From Acanthochromis polyacanthus (lineage: Eukaryota > Chordata > Actinopteri > Pomacentridae), in the NCBI RefSeq assembly GCF_021347895.1, contig NC_067123.1, positions 35,575,571 to 35,639,570 of the forward strand: a stretch of DNA of 64,000 bases, in the 5' to 3' direction. The notes beneath the pieces were generated by a model. The model ran no database searches. It was not told the origin of the DNA and saw only the letters and a program-made list of their open reading frames with translations. A program made the position numbers and the translations under genes. Numbering within the stretch: position 1 is the first letter of the stretch; the number at the start of each line of letters is the position of its first letter. Below are positions 62,023-64,000 of the stretch, piece after piece.

Positions 62023-62785
62023 AGCCCCATTCACATGGGATTAGGATTACTTTGGGACCAGTGGTGATTTGTAATAATTGTGGAGGATGTCTGTGATCTT
62101 AATCCCACGCAAATGTTCCATGTCTGTAATTTGTAAAGTAAAAATTCCACCGCAAATTACCTACCATATTTCACCAAACATCGATGTCCTGTGATAATAC
62201 TAGTCACGTGCGAATCTGCAACTCAGTGACTTTGGGGTATTTTAGTTGTTGTTTTATCTATTGCGCCAATGTTTTCTACCTCTTCCCCAGTTGAATTATG
62301 GAGGCTGCAGTGGAAATTACTGACAGCATTTTAGGTGCCAATGTAGAAGCAGGCCGATACGCAACAGGCCTATCGACCATTAACAAAAACAGCAAAATAA
62401 AATCAGTGAGAGGAGGAAAATTTGGGAAGATACTGAGATGGATGGCATGTCTAGCAGCATGTGATAAGAAACATTTTTCTGGGCCTATCTTCAAACAGGC
62501 TTAATACAAACGCCCGTTATCCTGACAACACTGCCCGCTGTTCTCAAGTCACATTGCTGCTTTGACATATTAACTGTTGCCATGATGACTACAACAACAG
62601 CAACAACATCAAATGCTGCGATGTGCACAGATTTGACATCACATCCAGGCTGTAATGTCAATAACGTGAGTAAAATACAGACTTCACTTCTCCTGTACGA
62701 ATGCACTGCAATAAACACAGACGTTGGGGTAATTCACAAATTACCAGAGATCTTCAGGTAATGCTAATCCTGTGTGAATAGGGCA
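62023..62785. mobile_element. PIF/Harbinger-like non-autonomous transposon, 763 bp
   Basis: The left end AGCCCCATTCACATGGGATT and the right end, read on the other strand as TGCCCTATTCACACAGGATT, pair over about 27 bp (23 of 27 counting inward from the second base). TAA occurs directly outside both ends (62020-62022 and 62786-62788), the 3-bp target duplication typical of PIF/Harbinger. The interior has opposed 68- and 72-codon frames at 62276-62504 with no domain I know, so no transposase is claimed. Confidence 0.7.
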
Positions 62786-63606
62786 TAAGAAGCCAAACTC
62801 TACAGGCATTCAATTAACTTTCTTTCATGACAAAAAATGGAAACTGGGAGTGACATTTGCCCTTTAAAATGCCTCAATAGACTTAAGTGATCATCAGAAC
62901 TGTTGCAGATTCATTTTCTGCTGCTCAACAGCTTCAGCAACAGTAAAGATGAACAAATACATACACATACTTTTGCAGCTGAGAGAAAAGAAAGTAATTT
63001 CAAAATAAAATGAAAACTATTAGTAACATCTGATGTAAAATGCCCCTGCGACCTATTACACCGTGGTAATTTAGACAAAACTGAAGAAAACTTAATAACT
63101 CAGCATCAATTTTACAAAAAGCAGCATCTGTGCAGCTTTTGTTCTCCCTGCATTCCCCTTTGATTTGGATCTAACTTCTGTCAGTTTGACAGTATTTACC
63201 ATGACACCAGGTGAACTCCCATCAGCCCGTAAAGAGGACAAACTGTTGCTCCACAAACACAGAGGCGAGCGGTGCGAGGGTTCGCCTGCAGTGATTGGCT
63301 GAAGGCCAGAGTCTCCTGGCATCAGCAGCAGAGCGAGCGGCGGCGCTGATGAGGTTTTGTGGGTGCATCAACAGGTGGCGGGATGCCTTTGTAGCGCCTC
63401 TGTGCAGCTGAGCGGAGCAACTTCAAAGTCGGACTGTTGTCTGTCTGTCTGTCAAACCCAGAGGAGCTGCAAGTCTCAGCTCCAAATTAAGTTTTTATTC
63501 CTGTGGCCCATGACACACTGACACACACTCCCACACACCACTGTCAGTCTGCCGATCCCAGAGTGGGTGCACTTTGACAGAAGAAACTAGCAGCAATGAG
63601 TCACTG

Positions 63607-63608
<2 letters not shown>
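62786..63608. other. unique sequence, locally GC-rich
   Basis: 63290-63430 is clearly more GC-rich than the rest of the window and includes GAGCGAGCGGCGGCGCTGAT. No open frame or splice pair supports an exon. A (TGTC)n run lies near 63438-63453. Confidence 0.5.

Positions 63609-63696
<88 letters not shown>
63609..63696. repeat. (TG)44 microsatellite
   Basis: This is an 88-nt uninterrupted tract. Confidence 0.99.
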
Positions 63697-63697
<1 letters not shown>

Positions 63698-64000
63698 TTT
63701 TCTATATCAGACAGTAATACAAAGAACTAACTGCAGCTTGATTCATGCAGGGAAACAGTGAGGATAAACAGAGAAAAATTAAATGAAAGAGAATCCCTCT
63801 GCTGCTGACAGCTTGACACTCTTGTTCGTTTCTCTTTGCAAACACACACAGACACACACACACACATGTGCCATCCCCTCTCCTGGCTGTCCAGTGCCCT
63901 TCACCCTGCACTGCTCCATGATCTTTGCATGCTACAGTGACAATTCATCTACAGTACGCCTGCGTGGGTGTGCGTCTAATGCCTTTTGCTGTTGGGATAA
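63697..64000. other. unique sequence with a short (CA)n run
   Basis: CA-rich words lie at 63842-63866. Nothing else is recognised up to the window edge. Confidence 0.6.

Overview
This window looks like non-coding nuclear DNA from a vertebrate, most probably a teleost fish. The pointers are very dense (CA)n/(TG)n microsatellites (about twenty tracts, the longest 165 bp), AT-rich single-copy sequence, several short LINE 3' tails of the type common in fish, one decayed non-LTR retrotransposon coding fragment, and many small inverted-repeat DNA transposons (MITEs). I cannot name the species. I find no intact protein-coding gene, no convincing exon, and no tRNA, rRNA or CRISPR array. The longest open frames (up to 253 codons) are open only because they run through CA/TG repeats. 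The window is best read as part of a gene desert or a very large intron.

Layout. 1-6 kb is mostly unique sequence. 6-7.5 kb holds a Tc1/mariner-type MITE (TA flanks) and a fold-back MITE with TTAA flanks that matches the T2/Kolobok signature. 8.6-11.4 kb has CA/TG tracts and a LINE 3' tail. 15.6-16.3 kb is a compound locus in which an imperfect minisatellite runs into a (GT)n array that is split by a 272-bp terminal-inverted-repeat element. 17.2-18.1 kb is a decayed pogo/Tigger-like transposon. 20.4-21.5 kb has a LINE tail, a 243-bp MITE and the 165-bp (CA)n tract inside pyrimidine-rich sequence. 23.6-24.1 kb is an A/T-rich repeat containing a perfect 29-bp-arm hairpin. 25.2-26.2 kb has four perfect octamer (ATGCAAAT) motifs in 921 bp and no recognisable repeat. 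26.9-27.9, 41.0-41.6 and 55.2-55.3 kb are three diverged copies of one dispersed repeat, the first interrupted by a minus-strand LINE tail. 30.7 kb and 35.6-36.1 kb are further TIR repeats. 34.0-35.4 kb and 50.6-51.3 kb are repeat-poor and could hold conserved non-coding elements. 44.0-44.6 kb is a LINE ORF2 remnant. 49.7-50.2 and 57.2-57.9 kb are two copies of an unnamed ~570-710 bp TIR element. 56.0-56.6 kb is the second and more complete TTAA fold-back element. 60.7-61.1 kb is a ~122-bp-period minisatellite. 62.0-62.8 kb is a Harbinger-like element with TAA flanks. The window ends in another 88-bp (TG)n tract.

There are no genes here that can be seen working together. The main content is a record of transposon insertions, with nesting and arm loss visible by comparing copies, plus candidate regulatory islands between them. 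Family names rest on termini, target-site duplications and remembered consensus features. No database was searched.
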